64,000 nt of DNA, taken from assembly GCA_963738345.1 (NCBI GenBank), contig CAVTWI010000002.1:682001-746000 (forward strand), written 5' to 3'. Source of the stretch: Bog-159 sp963738345. GTDB lineage: Bacteria > Acidobacteriota > Terriglobia > Bryobacterales > Bryobacteraceae. This document shows, piece by piece, positions 9,156 through 18,544 of this stretch; the stretch's first letter is position 1; every line of letters starts with the position of its first letter. The position numbers and the translations under genes are program-made. The notes under the pieces are model-generated. The model was not told the DNA's origin, searched no databases, and saw only the letters and a program-made list of their open reading frames with translations.

Positions 9156-9842
9156 TTAGTGTGTTTCGCGGGGCGAGTACTTATCCAATTCGCCGATCAG
9201 CTTGGCGGCAGCGACGGGTGGCTTCAGTCCGCTCTTCAAAATTTGCTTGTTCTCCCACCGCTGGCCGTATAACTCCGCATTTACGTCGATGTCATTGCGT
9301 AGGGTGGCGCCATCGAGCGAGACTCCCGCGAATACGCCATGCGATCGCGACCAGGAAAGTATCTCGGCCGTCATCAGGGCGTCGGTCTGTGCGGAGGCAT
9401 CGCGTCCTACGGGGCCCGCGGCTACGGAAGCTTCGCCACCTAACGTGAACTTAGTGTTCAGCAAACGCTTCATACCGCGCTCATTCATCACCAACAGCAC
9501 CAGGTCAGTCGAAGAGACGCCGATTTGGAAGCCAACGCTACCGCCTTCGATACGTACCGCACCGGGCGCTCCCCAACCTTGGCCGGACGCGTTGCGGCAC
9601 ACCGCGAAGCCGCGGCCGTACTTAGCGGCCACGACGAAGCCACCCTTCTTCATTCCGGGTACCAGGATGATGCAGTGGCTCTTGTTCAGAAAATCCTGCG
9701 GAATGGACTTATCGGGAGTGTCCATAATCTCGTGGAATAATGCAGCCGCATCGTTCAGGCGCTCAATGGTTTTCGGTTCTTCGGCCGCCCACATCATCGA
9801 ACAGAGGCCGGCAACTGACATTACAAGTTTGAAAATTCGCAT
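9156..9842 (-). CDS. SYLF-domain (Ysc84-like) exported protein
   Basis: 228 residues with a signal peptide (MRIFKLVMSVAGLCSMMWA). The body matches the SYLF/Ysc84 lipid-binding domain: CIILVPGMKKGGFVVAAKYGRGF, WGAPGAVRIEGGSVGFQIGVSSTDLVLL and NEKG-like MNERGMKRLL, then LGGEASVAAGPVGRDASAQTD. The domain binds phospholipids in eukaryotes; bacterial members are usually exported and of unknown role. TACCAT lies 6 nt before the ATG with no Shine-Dalgarno, the leaderless arrangement seen repeatedly in this window. Confidence 0.85.
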   Translation of the reverse strand: MRIFKLVMSVAGLCSMMWAAEEPKTIERLNDAAALFHEIMDTPDKSIPQDFLNKSHCIILVPGMKKGGFVVAAKYGRGFAVCRNASGQGWGAPGAVRIEGGSVGFQIGVSSTDLVLLVMNERGMKRLLNTKFTLGGEASVAAGPVGRDASAQTDALMTAEILSWSRSHGVFAGVSLDGATLRNDIDVNAELYGQRWENKQILKSGLKPPVAAAKLIGELDKYSPRETH

Positions 9843-9867
9843 GTGACTATGGTATCAAGTATGGCTC

Positions 9868-11076
9868 TCAAGCCGAGTAGCCAGCGCGCCCTCTCCATCC
9901 TAGTACTGTAAAAGCCGCCAGCGGCAGAAAAGCAGCGATGAGACACACTGGTCCATAGCCATAGGCATCCACCACCGCGCCGATAGCCGGCGATATCACG
10001 GCTTGGGCAGCGCCGTAGGAAGCCACCAGCATGGAGATGGCAAGGGCTGCTCTCGCACCGCCGAAGATATCGAGCGGAATGGTATAGACGTTCACACTGA
10101 CTGCTGAAACCGCCATGATGCTCAAAGAGATTCCGGCCGCCGTCCATCCCGGCGAAGGCAAAAGCGGGATCAGTGCGGTGGGCAGGGCGGCCAACGCTCC
10201 CACGAGGCAGACCCGCACGCGCGCCGCCACCGCAGGCATCCCCTGGTTCACCCACCGCAGCGAGAGCCAACCGCCGCCGAAACCGCCCAGCGTCGCAACA
10301 AGGGGGGGGACCATCGCATACCAGTTGGCCTGTGCCAGCGCCAGATGATGTTTTTCCACAAGATAGAGCGTGGTCCAGTTAGTCCACAGCGAATAGACGC
10401 TCATGTTCAGGGCATTCGCAGCTACCAGCGCCCAGAGTTGCGGGGATCGCAGCATGCGGCTGACACTGGCTGTCGCGGCCTCCGTGGCTTGCGGTTCGGC
10501 GGTTTCGGCTGGCCTGGCCTTGCGCGCAGTCACAAGCCACAGCGGAATCCAAAGCAGACCTAACCCGCCCGTGATCACAAAAGCGTGGCGCCACCCGTAT
10601 CGCATAGCGATCCAGGTCGCCACGGGCGGCGCCAGAATCAAGCCCAAGCTCACGCCCGCCTGATTCCACGCATTGCCCAAAGCGCGCTCTGCCGGAGGCA
10701 GGTAGCGATGAATGGCCTTGCCTGCGCCCGGAATCCCCGCCGCTTCCGACATGCCCAACACCCCGCGGCAGCCCAGTAATCCCGCGAGACCGCTGGTGAA
10801 GCCGGTACAAATTCCGGCGCACGACCAGATGCCCACCGCCAGGCTAATCGCTCGATTCAGTCCGATGCGGTCGATTAGCATCCCGGCGAATGGCGCACAC
10901 GCCGCATACGCCATAGAGAACACCATCAGGATCAGACCGTATTGCGTGTTGGATAGGTGGAACTCCGCGCGCACCAGCGGCGCAAGGGTGGCGAGCGTCT
11001 GCCTGTCCAGATAGTTGATGGCGGAGCAGAGCACGAAAACGCTCAGCACGCCCCAGCGGTACGGACTGGCTTTCAC
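9868..11076 (-). CDS. MFS transporter, ACS-like
   Basis: 402 residues, 12 predicted transmembrane segments. The N-terminal INYLDRQTLATLAPLVRAEF and the loop LIDRIGLNRA resemble anion:cation symporters (ACS family), which take up sugar acids, glucarate or sialic acid. The second half repeats the fold, beginning around SPQLWALVAANALNMS. The start is GTG 11076-11074, which overlaps the stop of the upstream TPR gene as GTGA, so the two are translationally coupled. Substrate cannot be inferred. Confidence 0.85.
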   Translation of the reverse strand: MKASPYRWGVLSVFVLCSAINYLDRQTLATLAPLVRAEFHLSNTQYGLILMVFSMAYAACAPFAGMLIDRIGLNRAISLAVGIWSCAGICTGFTSGLAGLLGCRGVLGMSEAAGIPGAGKAIHRYLPPAERALGNAWNQAGVSLGLILAPPVATWIAMRYGWRHAFVITGGLGLLWIPLWLVTARKARPAETAEPQATEAATASVSRMLRSPQLWALVAANALNMSVYSLWTNWTTLYLVEKHHLALAQANWYAMVPPLVATLGGFGGGWLSLRWVNQGMPAVAARVRVCLVGALAALPTALIPLLPSPGWTAAGISLSIMAVSAVSVNVYTIPLDIFGGARAALAISMLVASYGAAQAVISPAIGAVVDAYGYGPVCLIAAFLPLAAFTVLGWRGRAGYSA

Positions 11077-12760
11077 TGGAACTCGATAGTGGCTACTTCG
11101 CCCTTCGTCGCCAATTTGGCGTTGGCCTTGGGGAAGTACTCAATCTTCACGCGCCGCGCGCCCTGCGAGCCGCACGCCAGTTTGGTCTCAGCCCCTCCGC
11201 CCAAAATGGCAACTTGCCCCGGATCGGCCACCAGCAGTTTAATGGTCTTGCGATCTTCGTCCTCAAGCACCAGGCGCAGGCGTTTGCCCAGGCAATCGAC
11301 TCGCGTCAGTACGCCCCCGCACCTCGCCCGAAGGCTGCGGAATCTCCGACCACGGCACCACTTTTTCGTTCGGCGCGGCGGGCGATTGTCCCTGATTGGC
11401 CTTGGCTTCGAGCGCGTGCAGATCGGCGCGCGCCTGCTGTTTCAACCGATCGATTTCGCGCGCCGCTTCGTCGGCCTGGCGCTTCTTTTCGGCATCTTCC
11501 CAATCCAGGCGTTGCGCCTCTACATCCAGTCGCTGGCGTTGCATGCGGGCCCTGTCACCGGGGGCGGAAGCGGCCTGCTCACCTGATTTGAATGCCTGCG
11601 CGGCGTGCGGGAAATCGTGCGCCGCCAGGTAAGCGTCGGCCAGCGCCTGCCAGTATTCCACGTTGCGCGCGTCCAGGGTGGCGGCCAGCTTTAATTCGCG
11701 GATGCGCTGCAGCGGATCGGGCAGCCGCGCAGCCAGCAGAAAATGGGGTTCCGCTAGTTTGGGGTTGATCTGGACGGCATGCTCCAGCGCGGCCATGGCT
11801 TTCGCATTATCCGGCTCAAGCCGAGCATATTCCGTGTAGCAAGTCGGGACTCTTGGCGCCCGCGCCGATGGCAGCCGCGAAATCCTCGCGCGCCTCCTCG
11901 CCGTGCTTCTCGCGCAGAGCCAGCATGCCCAGCCCTTCCCATGCTTGCGGCAACAGTTCAGTCTGGGCGATCAGTTGACGGTAAATGGTGCGCGAGTTGT
12001 CGCCCAATAACAAATCGGCAAGAGCTAACTGCGCCGCCGCGGGCTCTACCTGGCGCTCTGGAAAATCCGAAGGACTCATCGGCAGCGGGGAAACTGAAGT
12101 AACTTCGAAGTGTCCCGCAGCCAAGTGCATTTGCGCCTGCATCTCAATCGTTTCGGGAGTCTTGCCGAGGGCATTCCGAAACGCCGCGTCTTCGTCAACA
12201 CCCTTGCGCAAATTGTAGGTGAGCACGCGCAGTTTGCCGTAATATTCCTGATCGACCGCCAGCAAGTGGAGGCGCGCCCAATCCATATCCGGATGCAGCG
12301 GCGGTTCGCCCAGCGTAATACGAATGCCGGTCACCTGAATGGTGGAGAATAATTCCACTAGACCGCGCTCCAGTCGTTCGGGCATGCGGGCCGAACTGGT
12401 TTCCAGATATAGCTGCGTCAGGCGCGCAAAAACGTCGTTGGGAATCGCCTGTCCAGCAGTCAGCACTACGTCGTATTGATCGCGGCCGCGGACCACGGGT
12501 TCCGGAAGTTGGGGCGCACCGCTCTTGAAAAGCAGGATGCGGACCGGCAGCGGCATTTGCAAGTCATTATCACCGAGAGCCAACCCCAGCGCGTGCCGGA
12601 ACTCTTCGAATTTCACCAGCGTTTCGCGTCCGTCCTTGGTCCCGGCATTGCTGAACACTTCGACGGGGCCCGAGGCAAACCGAACCCAGTGCTCGCTCGC
12701 TAGTGCCGCGAATGGCAGAAAGACGCACAGAAACACGCACAGCAGGAACCACCGCCGCAT
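11073..12760 (-). CDS. TPR-containing exported protein (two frameshifts)
   Basis: Reconstructed from three frames, about 560 aa. A signal peptide opens it (MRRWFLLCVFLCVFLPFAALA), then a domain beginning HWVRFASGPVEVFSNAG like those of acidobacterial proteins resembling gluzincin-type peptidases, though no HExxH is visible. TPR-like helices follow from about residue 230. The frame breaks near 11840, resuming at CYTEYARLEPDNAKAM, and near 11313 in a run of five G, where the C-terminus continues to 11073. A charged coiled-coil (RLDWEDAEKKRQADEAAREIDRL) precedes the end. TACGAT lies 6 nt before the ATG. It is coupled to the MFS gene. Confidence 0.68.
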
Positions 12761-12811
12761 ATTTTTATCGTATCAGTACGAAAGCCGTCCGGCCTCGGTG
12801 TATTTCTTAAT

Positions 12812-12827
12812 GCAACTCACTTGCAAT
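12812..12827. promoter_or_regulatory. Operator-like 16-mer, copy 1
   Basis: GCAACTCACTTGCAAT, which has inverted symmetry GCAA/TTGC. The same 16-mer recurs with one mismatch at 12865-12880. Copy 1 overlaps TTGCAA (12821-12826), a possible -35, with TAATCT at 12844-12849 as a possible -10 (17-nt spacer). It probably controls the TonB receptor downstream. The binding protein is unknown. Confidence 0.45.
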
Positions 12828-12864
12828 TCGAGGCGAATTCCGATAATCTATGCCTTCAGAAAAC

Positions 12865-12880
12865 GCAACTCAGTTGCAAT
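12865..12880. promoter_or_regulatory. Operator-like 16-mer, copy 2
   Basis: GCAACTCAGTTGCAAT, second copy of the 12812 element, 53 bp downstream start to start (five helical turns). The core GCAACTCAGTTGC is an almost perfect inverted repeat. It lies in the presumed 5' leader, 18 bp before the receptor's ATG, so a protein bound to both copies could loop the promoter. Confidence 0.45.
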
Positions 12881-12898
12881 AAGAGAATCCACTGTTTC

Positions 12899-15800
12899 AT
12901 GCGCACTTCCACCAAACCCTTATTTTTCCTAGCGATCCTGGCCTCCTGCGTCCCAGCGTGGACCGCGACGGCCAACCTGACCGGTAAAGTTACCGACCCC
13001 AGCGGCGCTGCCATGCCCGCCGTCAACATTACTCTGCGTGCGCCAGGAACCACCCCCCGGACGGCAGTCACCTCGGCCGAAGGTTCCTATGCGTTCACCG
13101 ATCTGGCCGCGGGACTCTATGACATCCTTGTAGATCAGCCCAGCTTCCAACCCTTCGCGCAACTCGCGGTAGAACTGACCGGCGACCGAACTCTCGACAT
13201 CACCCTCCAACTTGACCACCAGAACGAAACCCTGGTGGTGACCGCCGACGGGGCCGCCCTGGAAGCCGGCAATACCCAATCCGGCGGCACTCTCTCCGGC
13301 GAAACCACGCGCGCAATGCCGCTTAACGGACGCAGTTTTACTGACCTGCTGGCCTTGCAGCCGGGCGTGATTCCTTCCAGTTCGCAACAGCCGAACGCGG
13401 TCCTGATGGCCGGCGTCACCAGCACGCCGCCATCCGGTGGATTGAACCCAGGCAATATGTCGGTGAGCGGCCAACGGGAAACCGCGAACGGCTTCATGGT
13501 GAATGGCAGCGACGTCGAGGAAACCGTAAACATGGGAACGGCTGTGGTGCCGAACCTGGATTCCATCGCCGAATTGCAAGTGCTCACCAGTAATTTCAAT
13601 GCCCAATACGGTAACTATAGCGGCGGACAGATCCTGGTAGTCACTAAATCGGGTAGCGATCAGTTCCACGGCGGCGCCTTCGAATTCCTGCGCAATACCA
13701 ATCTCGATGCGCGCAATTTTTTCTCGGCCGGCCGTGCTCGTTTCGATCAAAACCAGTTCGGCGGCACGGTCGGCGGTCCCGTGCGGCGCGACAAAGTTTT
13801 CTTCTTTGCCGACTATCAGGGCACCCGCATGACCCAGGGCGTGGACACGGGACTGATCAGCGTACCCTCCGCTACCGACCGGACCGGCAACCTGCAGGAT
13901 CAGGCCCGCCAACTGACCGGCGTGGTGGATGGGCAATACTGGGCCGGCGTGCTTTCGCGGCGTCTTGGCTACGCCGTGTCGCCAAACGAACCTTACTATA
14001 CGGCGGGCTGCACCAATGCATCCCAATGCGTATTTCCCGGCGCGGTAATCCCGCAGCGGGCATGGTCGGCACCGGCACGCGCCCTACTGCCCTACATTCC
14101 GCAAGCGAATGCGGGCACGGCACAGTTCGCGACGGCCGCTTCCGACGAGACGTTGGGCGATCACAAAGGCGCGCTTCGCATCGACGGCAACTCCCGCTTG
14201 GGAATGTTGTCTGCCTACTATTTCGCGGACCATTACACACTGAATAATCCTTATCCCACGGCGCAGGGTGGCGCCAGCGTTCCCGGATTCAACGCCATCA
14301 ACTTGGGTCTCGCCCAGTTGGCCAGCCTGCAGGCCACCAAAACTTTCGGCGCGAACACGGTGAACGAGTTTCACCTCAGCTTCATGCGCAATGACAACAT
14401 CGCCGGTCAACCCGTGGGCGGCGTAGGCCCCAGCCTGAGTTCGCAAGGATTTGCCGAAGGCGCCTCCACACCCGGTATCGTTCCCCTAGTGCCTTCCATC
14501 GAAGGCATCGCCAACGTATCGTTCAACGATTTCACCATGGGGGTCGACACCACCGGCCTTACCCAGGTAAACAACACCTTTCAGGCTGCCGACGACTGGT
14601 CGCGAACCGCCGGTGCCCACACCTTCAAGTTGGGCGTCACCATGCACTACGACCAGGTCAATACCCATCCCGACGCGCAGTCGAACGGCTCGTTCGTATT
14701 CCTGGGATCGGAAACAGGCGCCGATTTCGCCGATTTCCTATTGGGCGTTCCCAGCAGTTACACCCAAGCCGATTCCCAAAGCTTCTACAACCGCACACAC
14801 TACTTCGGCGCCTATGGGCAGGATAGCTGGCGCATACGGCCCAATCTGACCTTAAACCTGGGCTTGCGCTGGGATGTGATCGAGCCGTGGCGCGAAAAGT
14901 ACAATCAATTGCAAACCCTGGTGCTGGGCGAACAGTCCACCGTTTATCCTGGCGCTCCCGTGGGACTTGTCTTCCCGGGGGACGCCGGCATTCCCGCTAC
15001 GCTCGCGCCCACCCGCTACGGGAAACTGGCACCGCGTGCCGGCCTGGCGTGGTCGCCCTCGGCCAAGACCAGCATTCGTGCGGGCTACGGTATGTTCTAC
15101 ACCGCTTTCGAAGGCCTGTCCGCCGGCATTATGAGCGCCAATCCGCCTTACGGCTATAGCTACACCAGCCCTGCGCCGCCCCTCTTCGAAACGCCCTTCA
15201 TCACCGCTGCCACCGGCGCAAATAACGGACAGCGCTTTCCCTTGGCATTCCCTGCATTCGGCGCATCCGCGCAAAACGCCAACAGCAGCGTGGACTGGAA
15301 TGCGTATCTTCCACTCACCGGGATCCCCTCGTTTTATCACCAGAACGTTCCGCCATATGCTGAGAATTTCACGGTATCCGTGGAGCGTCAACTAGCCGCC
15401 AACACGTTCCTAAAAGCCGCCTATGTCGGCGCACAGGCGCATCACCTGCTGGTCGTGGAAGAAGCCAATCCCGGTAACGCTGTACTGTGTCTGAGCTTGA
15501 GCCAGAGCACCGACGTCATGCCGGGAACCGCCACCTGCGGACCTTTCGGCGAAAGCGGCGTCTACACCACCAGGTCAGGCCAAACCATTCAAGGCACGCG
15601 CGGACCATTTCCCGCGGTGTTCGGCGGTGTGAGCTATCAGAAGACCATCGGCAATTCTAACTACAACGCCCTCGAAGTTACCGTGCGCCACAACGTGGGC
15701 CCTCTCGAAGTGCTGGCCGGATACACCTACAGTAAGTCGATCGACCAGAGTTCCAGCCTGTCTGAGGCGGTGAATCCCCTGAACCCGTCCCTCGATCGCG

Positions 15801-16336
15801 GACCTTCCGCCTTTGATATGACGCACAACTTCGTGGCCAGCTATCGCTATGCGATCCGCGGTGGATGGGAAGTCTCGGGCATAACCCGCTTCAGCACAGG
15901 CTTTCCGGTGACACTTTTCAATAACGACGATACGTCGCTGCTCGGCACGCTTCCCAACGGCATCAACAATAACGGTGTGGACACGCCGAACTACACTCCG
16001 GGCTCGCTCGAACTAAACCGCAATCCGCGCAATGGAAACCCTGCGTTCAACACTGCGTTATTCACTCTTCCGGAACTAGGCGAAATCGGTACCGCCGCGC
16101 GCCGGTCATTCTACGGACCCGGAATCGCCAACTTCGATATGGCGCTAGCCAAGAACCTGCGCCTCGCGGAATCGCGCACGCTGCAACTTCGTGTGGAGGG
16201 GTTCAATGTGTGGAATCACGCACAGTTTTACGGCGCCGCCGCGGTGAACGGCAACATCGGCAGCTCGAATTTCGGGCAGATCACCAGCGCTGCGGCCCCA
16301 CGCCTGGTGCAACTGGCAGCCAAATTCAGCTTCTAA
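12899..16336 (+). CDS. Oar-like TonB-dependent receptor with carboxypeptidase-regulatory domain
   Basis: 1145 residues from ATG 12899; the open frame extends 26 codons further without signal-like sequence. The order is: signal peptide 1-24; carboxypeptidase-regulatory-like Ig domain about 27-105 (NLTGKVTDPSGAAMPAVNIT); plug domain with LNGRSFTDLLALQPGV and GGQILVVTKSGSDQFHG; then a long beta-barrel ending in an aromatic residue (LVQLAAKFSF). This architecture is expanded in Acidobacteria, where it is thought to import oligosaccharides or peptides across the outer membrane. No TonB/ExbBD genes are nearby. The stand-alone gene is preceded by two operator-like repeats. Confidence 0.9.
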   Translation: MRTSTKPLFFLAILASCVPAWTATANLTGKVTDPSGAAMPAVNITLRAPGTTPRTAVTSAEGSYAFTDLAAGLYDILVDQPSFQPFAQLAVELTGDRTLDITLQLDHQNETLVVTADGAALEAGNTQSGGTLSGETTRAMPLNGRSFTDLLALQPGVIPSSSQQPNAVLMAGVTSTPPSGGLNPGNMSVSGQRETANGFMVNGSDVEETVNMGTAVVPNLDSIAELQVLTSNFNAQYGNYSGGQILVVTKSGSDQFHGGAFEFLRNTNLDARNFFSAGRARFDQNQFGGTVGGPVRRDKVFFFADYQGTRMTQGVDTGLISVPSATDRTGNLQDQARQLTGVVDGQYWAGVLSRRLGYAVSPNEPYYTAGCTNASQCVFPGAVIPQRAWSAPARALLPYIPQANAGTAQFATAASDETLGDHKGALRIDGNSRLGMLSAYYFADHYTLNNPYPTAQGGASVPGFNAINLGLAQLASLQATKTFGANTVNEFHLSFMRNDNIAGQPVGGVGPSLSSQGFAEGASTPGIVPLVPSIEGIANVSFNDFTMGVDTTGLTQVNNTFQAADDWSRTAGAHTFKLGVTMHYDQVNTHPDAQSNGSFVFLGSETGADFADFLLGVPSSYTQADSQSFYNRTHYFGAYGQDSWRIRPNLTLNLGLRWDVIEPWREKYNQLQTLVLGEQSTVYPGAPVGLVFPGDAGIPATLAPTRYGKLAPRAGLAWSPSAKTSIRAGYGMFYTAFEGLSAGIMSANPPYGYSYTSPAPPLFETPFITAATGANNGQRFPLAFPAFGASAQNANSSVDWNAYLPLTGIPSFYHQNVPPYAENFTVSVERQLAANTFLKAAYVGAQAHHLLVVEEANPGNAVLCLSLSQSTDVMPGTATCGPFGESGVYTTRSGQTIQGTRGPFPAVFGGVSYQKTIGNSNYNALEVTVRHNVGPLEVLAGYTYSKSIDQSSSLSEAVNPLNPSLDRGPSAFDMTHNFVASYRYAIRGGWEVSGITRFSTGFPVTLFNNDDTSLLGTLPNGINNNGVDTPNYTPGSLELNRNPRNGNPAFNTALFTLPELGEIGTAARRSFYGPGIANFDMALAKNLRLAESRTLQLRVEGFNVWNHAQFYGAAAVNGNIGSSNFGQITSAAAPRLVQLAAKFSF

Positions 16337-16409
16337 GGAACCACCGCACATCCGCGCGGACGCAAACTTGTTTTCCGCCCCTCCGTTGGCCAAAAATAGA
16401 AAGTAGAAT

Positions 16410-16886
16410 ATGACGCAAGATCAATCCCTGCGGGAACACCTGCTCTACCTTCTAGCCGGCCGCGGTGCGCACGCGGATTTCGATGCGGCGGTGACCGATT
16501 TGCCGGCCGCCCTGCGCGGAATCCGCCCCAGCGGCTTGCCCCATACCCCCTGGGAATTGCTGGAGCACATGCGCATCGCCCAGTGGGACATCCTCGAATT
16601 TACGCGCAAGCCGAAGCACACGTCGCCGCCCTGGCCCGCGGGATACTGGCCGGCTACGCAGGCTCCCCCCGACGATACTGCCTGGGATAAAAGCGTCAAA
16701 GCGTTCCGTGCCGACCTGGCGACCATCCGCCGCATGGTGAAGGATCCCAAAGTTAATCTGCATGCGCGCATCCCCCACGGCACGGGCCAGACCGTTCTGC
16801 GCGAGGTCCTGCTGGTGGCCGACCATACGTCGTATCATCTGGGCGAAATGGTTTTGGTGCGCCGCTTGTTGGGCGCCTGGAAGTAA
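16410..16886 (+). CDS. DinB-family four-helix protein
   Basis: 158 residues. The pattern HTPWELLEHMRIAQWDILEF near residue 50 and ADHTSYHLGEMVLVRR near residue 140 match the DinB/YfiT fold, whose three histidines (here in LLEHM, ADHTSYH) bind a metal. Many members are thiol transferases (bacillithiol or mycothiol) or unassigned. TAGAAA lies 7 nt before the ATG and no Shine-Dalgarno is visible. Function is not inferable. Confidence 0.82.
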   Translation: MTQDQSLREHLLYLLAGRGAHADFDAAVTDLPAALRGIRPSGLPHTPWELLEHMRIAQWDILEFTRKPKHTSPPWPAGYWPATQAPPDDTAWDKSVKAFRADLATIRRMVKDPKVNLHARIPHGTGQTVLREVLLVADHTSYHLGEMVLVRRLLGAWK

Positions 16887-16903
16887 GCCGTCACGCATGC
16901 GGG

Positions 16904-16909
16904 TATAAT
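16904..16909 (+). promoter_or_regulatory. Candidate -10 box of the modB-like operon
   Basis: A perfect TATAAT 13 nt before the modB-like ATG at 16923. No convincing -35 hexamer is visible. A start site about 7 nt downstream would leave a 5' leader of only about 7 nt. Confidence 0.4.
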
Positions 16910-16922
16910 TAGATTCCCGCCC

Positions 16923-17486
16923 ATGCCACTCGACTGGTCGCCGCTCTGGCTGTGCCTGCGCTACGCCGGCTTAGCCACGCTGTTTGCCACCGCGGTGGCG
17001 CTGCCGCTGGCTTGGTTCCTCACCCAAGGCCGATTCCCCGGCAACGACTGGCTGGACGCCTTGGGCAGCCTTCCGCTGATCCTGCCGCCTGCCGTATTCA
17101 CTTACTATCTGGCGTCCGCCGCTCTCCGCTGGCCGCCGCGTTTTAGCTGGCATGCCGCCGTGGCGCTTTCCGCTGTCTATACGCTGCCGCTCTTGCTGCG
17201 AATGTTCCGCGATGGATTGCGCGCTTTGGATCCGGGCATAGCGAATGCCGCGCGCTGCCTGGGGGCCGGCGAATGGCGGATCTTTTGGATGGTCACCCTG
17301 CCGTTGGCGTGGCGGGCGATCCTGGCCGCGATGCTGGCCGGATTCATGCGAGCGTTTGCGGATTTCGCTGCCACGGTGATCGCCGTCAATGGAGCCGGTG
17401 CGGTCTGGCTGTTGCCGGTGGCGGCAGCCGCGCTAGGGGCGCTCTATGCCGCTAACCGCGTCCGTAGCGGGCGGGTGACGGCATGA
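16923..17486 (+). CDS. Molybdate-type ABC permease, ModB-like
   Basis: 187 residues, short for ModB (usually about 220-230). About five hydrophobic segments are visible. The EAA-like loop that contacts the ATPase is ARCLGAGEWRIFWMVTLPLAW, followed by RAILAAMLAGFMRAFADF, typical of molybdate/tungstate permeases. The end overlaps the modC-like gene by 4 bp (ATGA). No periplasmic binding protein (modA) is present. It is followed by an FmdE-domain gene, which fits molybdenum or tungsten biology. Confidence 0.75.
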   Translation: MPLDWSPLWLCLRYAGLATLFATAVALPLAWFLTQGRFPGNDWLDALGSLPLILPPAVFTYYLASAALRWPPRFSWHAAVALSAVYTLPLLLRMFRDGLRALDPGIANAARCLGAGEWRIFWMVTLPLAWRAILAAMLAGFMRAFADFAATVIAVNGAGAVWLLPVAAAALGALYAANRVRSGRVTA

Positions 17487-18544
17487 TACAGGTGCGCCTT
17501 GCCGGACCCGGCCTGGATCTCGAATTCCAGGCCAGCGCGGGTATCACGGCGCTCTTCGGCGGCGCCGGCGCAGGCCAAACTTTCATCCTCGATGCTATCG
17601 CCGGTCTTGCGGCACCCACCAGCGGCCGCATCATGCTCGACGACGAAATCCTCTTCGACGGAGCGGCCGGTGTCTGCTTGCCGCCGCGCCGCCGACACTG
17701 CGGATACGTGGCGCGCGATTGGGCGCTCTTTCCCCACATGAGCCTGCATGACAATTTGCTGTTCCCACTCGCCGGACTGGCTCGCCTGGAACGGCACCGG
17801 CGCGTGAAGGAAATGCTGGAACGTTTCGCCCTGCTGGATGCCGCCCTCAAACGCCCGCAGGAATGTTCCCCCGCCGATCGCCTGCGCGCCACGGTGGCCC
17901 GCGCCCTCATCGGCGAACCAAAATTGCTGCTGGTGGATGAGCCCGCCGCAGGCTTTGACGTGGCGTTGCGCGATGAGTGGATCGCCGTGCTGCGCATGGT
18001 TCGCGACGACACCAGCCTGCCCGTTCTGCTGGCCGCACGCGATCTGGACACCTGTTTTGAGCTTGCCGTCCAGATGTGCCTTCTGGATTCAGGGCGCATC
18101 CTGCAAACCGGGCCGCCCCGCAAAGTGCTCGACCAGCCTGTCAGCATTGCGGCCGCGCGCCTGCTGGGCATCCGGAATCTATTCCCGGCTGAAATCGTGG
18201 CCCTCGATCCGGGGCGCAACACCAGCCGCCTGCGCCTGGAAACTTTCGAATTGAACGGTCCGTATCTTCCCGGCCGCCTGCGCGGCGATCATGTCTGGCT
18301 GTGCATAGAACCGGGGCAAGTGCACGCTATTCCGCTCGATGGCGCCAAACCATCCACCAATCAGGTGGCCGCGCTACTCGCGCGCGTTTCGGAAATGCCG
18401 CGCGCCGTGCGCCTGGATTTCGCCGGAGGCATTGTGGCTGAAATCGACCGGCGCGAATTCGAGGCGCGGAAAGATAATAGCGATAATAAGGATTGGCTGG
18501 TAGAGTTCCCGCCGCACGCGCTGAGAGTGTTGGGATGCCCCTGA
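17483..18544 (+). CDS. ModC-like ABC protein with degenerate ATPase motifs
   Basis: 353 residues in the length range of ModC, with an N-terminal ABC fold and a C-terminal TOBE-like region from about residue 235. The Walker A loop reads GGAGAGQTF: the phosphate-binding Lys is Gln32. The Q-loop position reads VARD (residues 76-79). The signature LSGGQ is CSPAD (128-132). The switch His is Arg186 (AARD). Only Walker B, LLLVDEP (148-154), is intact. The reading frame is clean, so this is not an indel effect. Family knowledge says such changes should abolish or cripple ATP hydrolysis. It may be a structural or regulatory partner, or a relic. Coupled to modB-like and fmdE-like genes. Confidence 0.72.
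   Translation: MIQVRLAGPGLDLEFQASAGITALFGGAGAGQTFILDAIAGLAAPTSGRIMLDDEILFDGAAGVCLPPRRRHCGYVARDWALFPHMSLHDNLLFPLAGLARLERHRRVKEMLERFALLDAALKRPQECSPADRLRATVARALIGEPKLLLVDEPAAGFDVALRDEWIAVLRMVRDDTSLPVLLAARDLDTCFELAVQMCLLDSGRILQTGPPRKVLDQPVSIAAARLLGIRNLFPAEIVALDPGRNTSRLRLETFELNGPYLPGRLRGDHVWLCIEPGQVHAIPLDGAKPSTNQVAALLARVSEMPRAVRLDFAGGIVAEIDRREFEARKDNSDNKDWLVEFPPHALRVLGCP

Noticed and set aside
11073..11270. Separate 65-aa gene before the MFS transporter
   Set aside because: It is the C-terminus of the TPR protein after a frame break in a run of five G.
12929..14026. 365-codon open frame antisense to the TonB receptor
   Set aside because: Opposite strand of a clear, conserved coding gene; low-information Gly/Arg/His-rich product and no ribosome-binding site.
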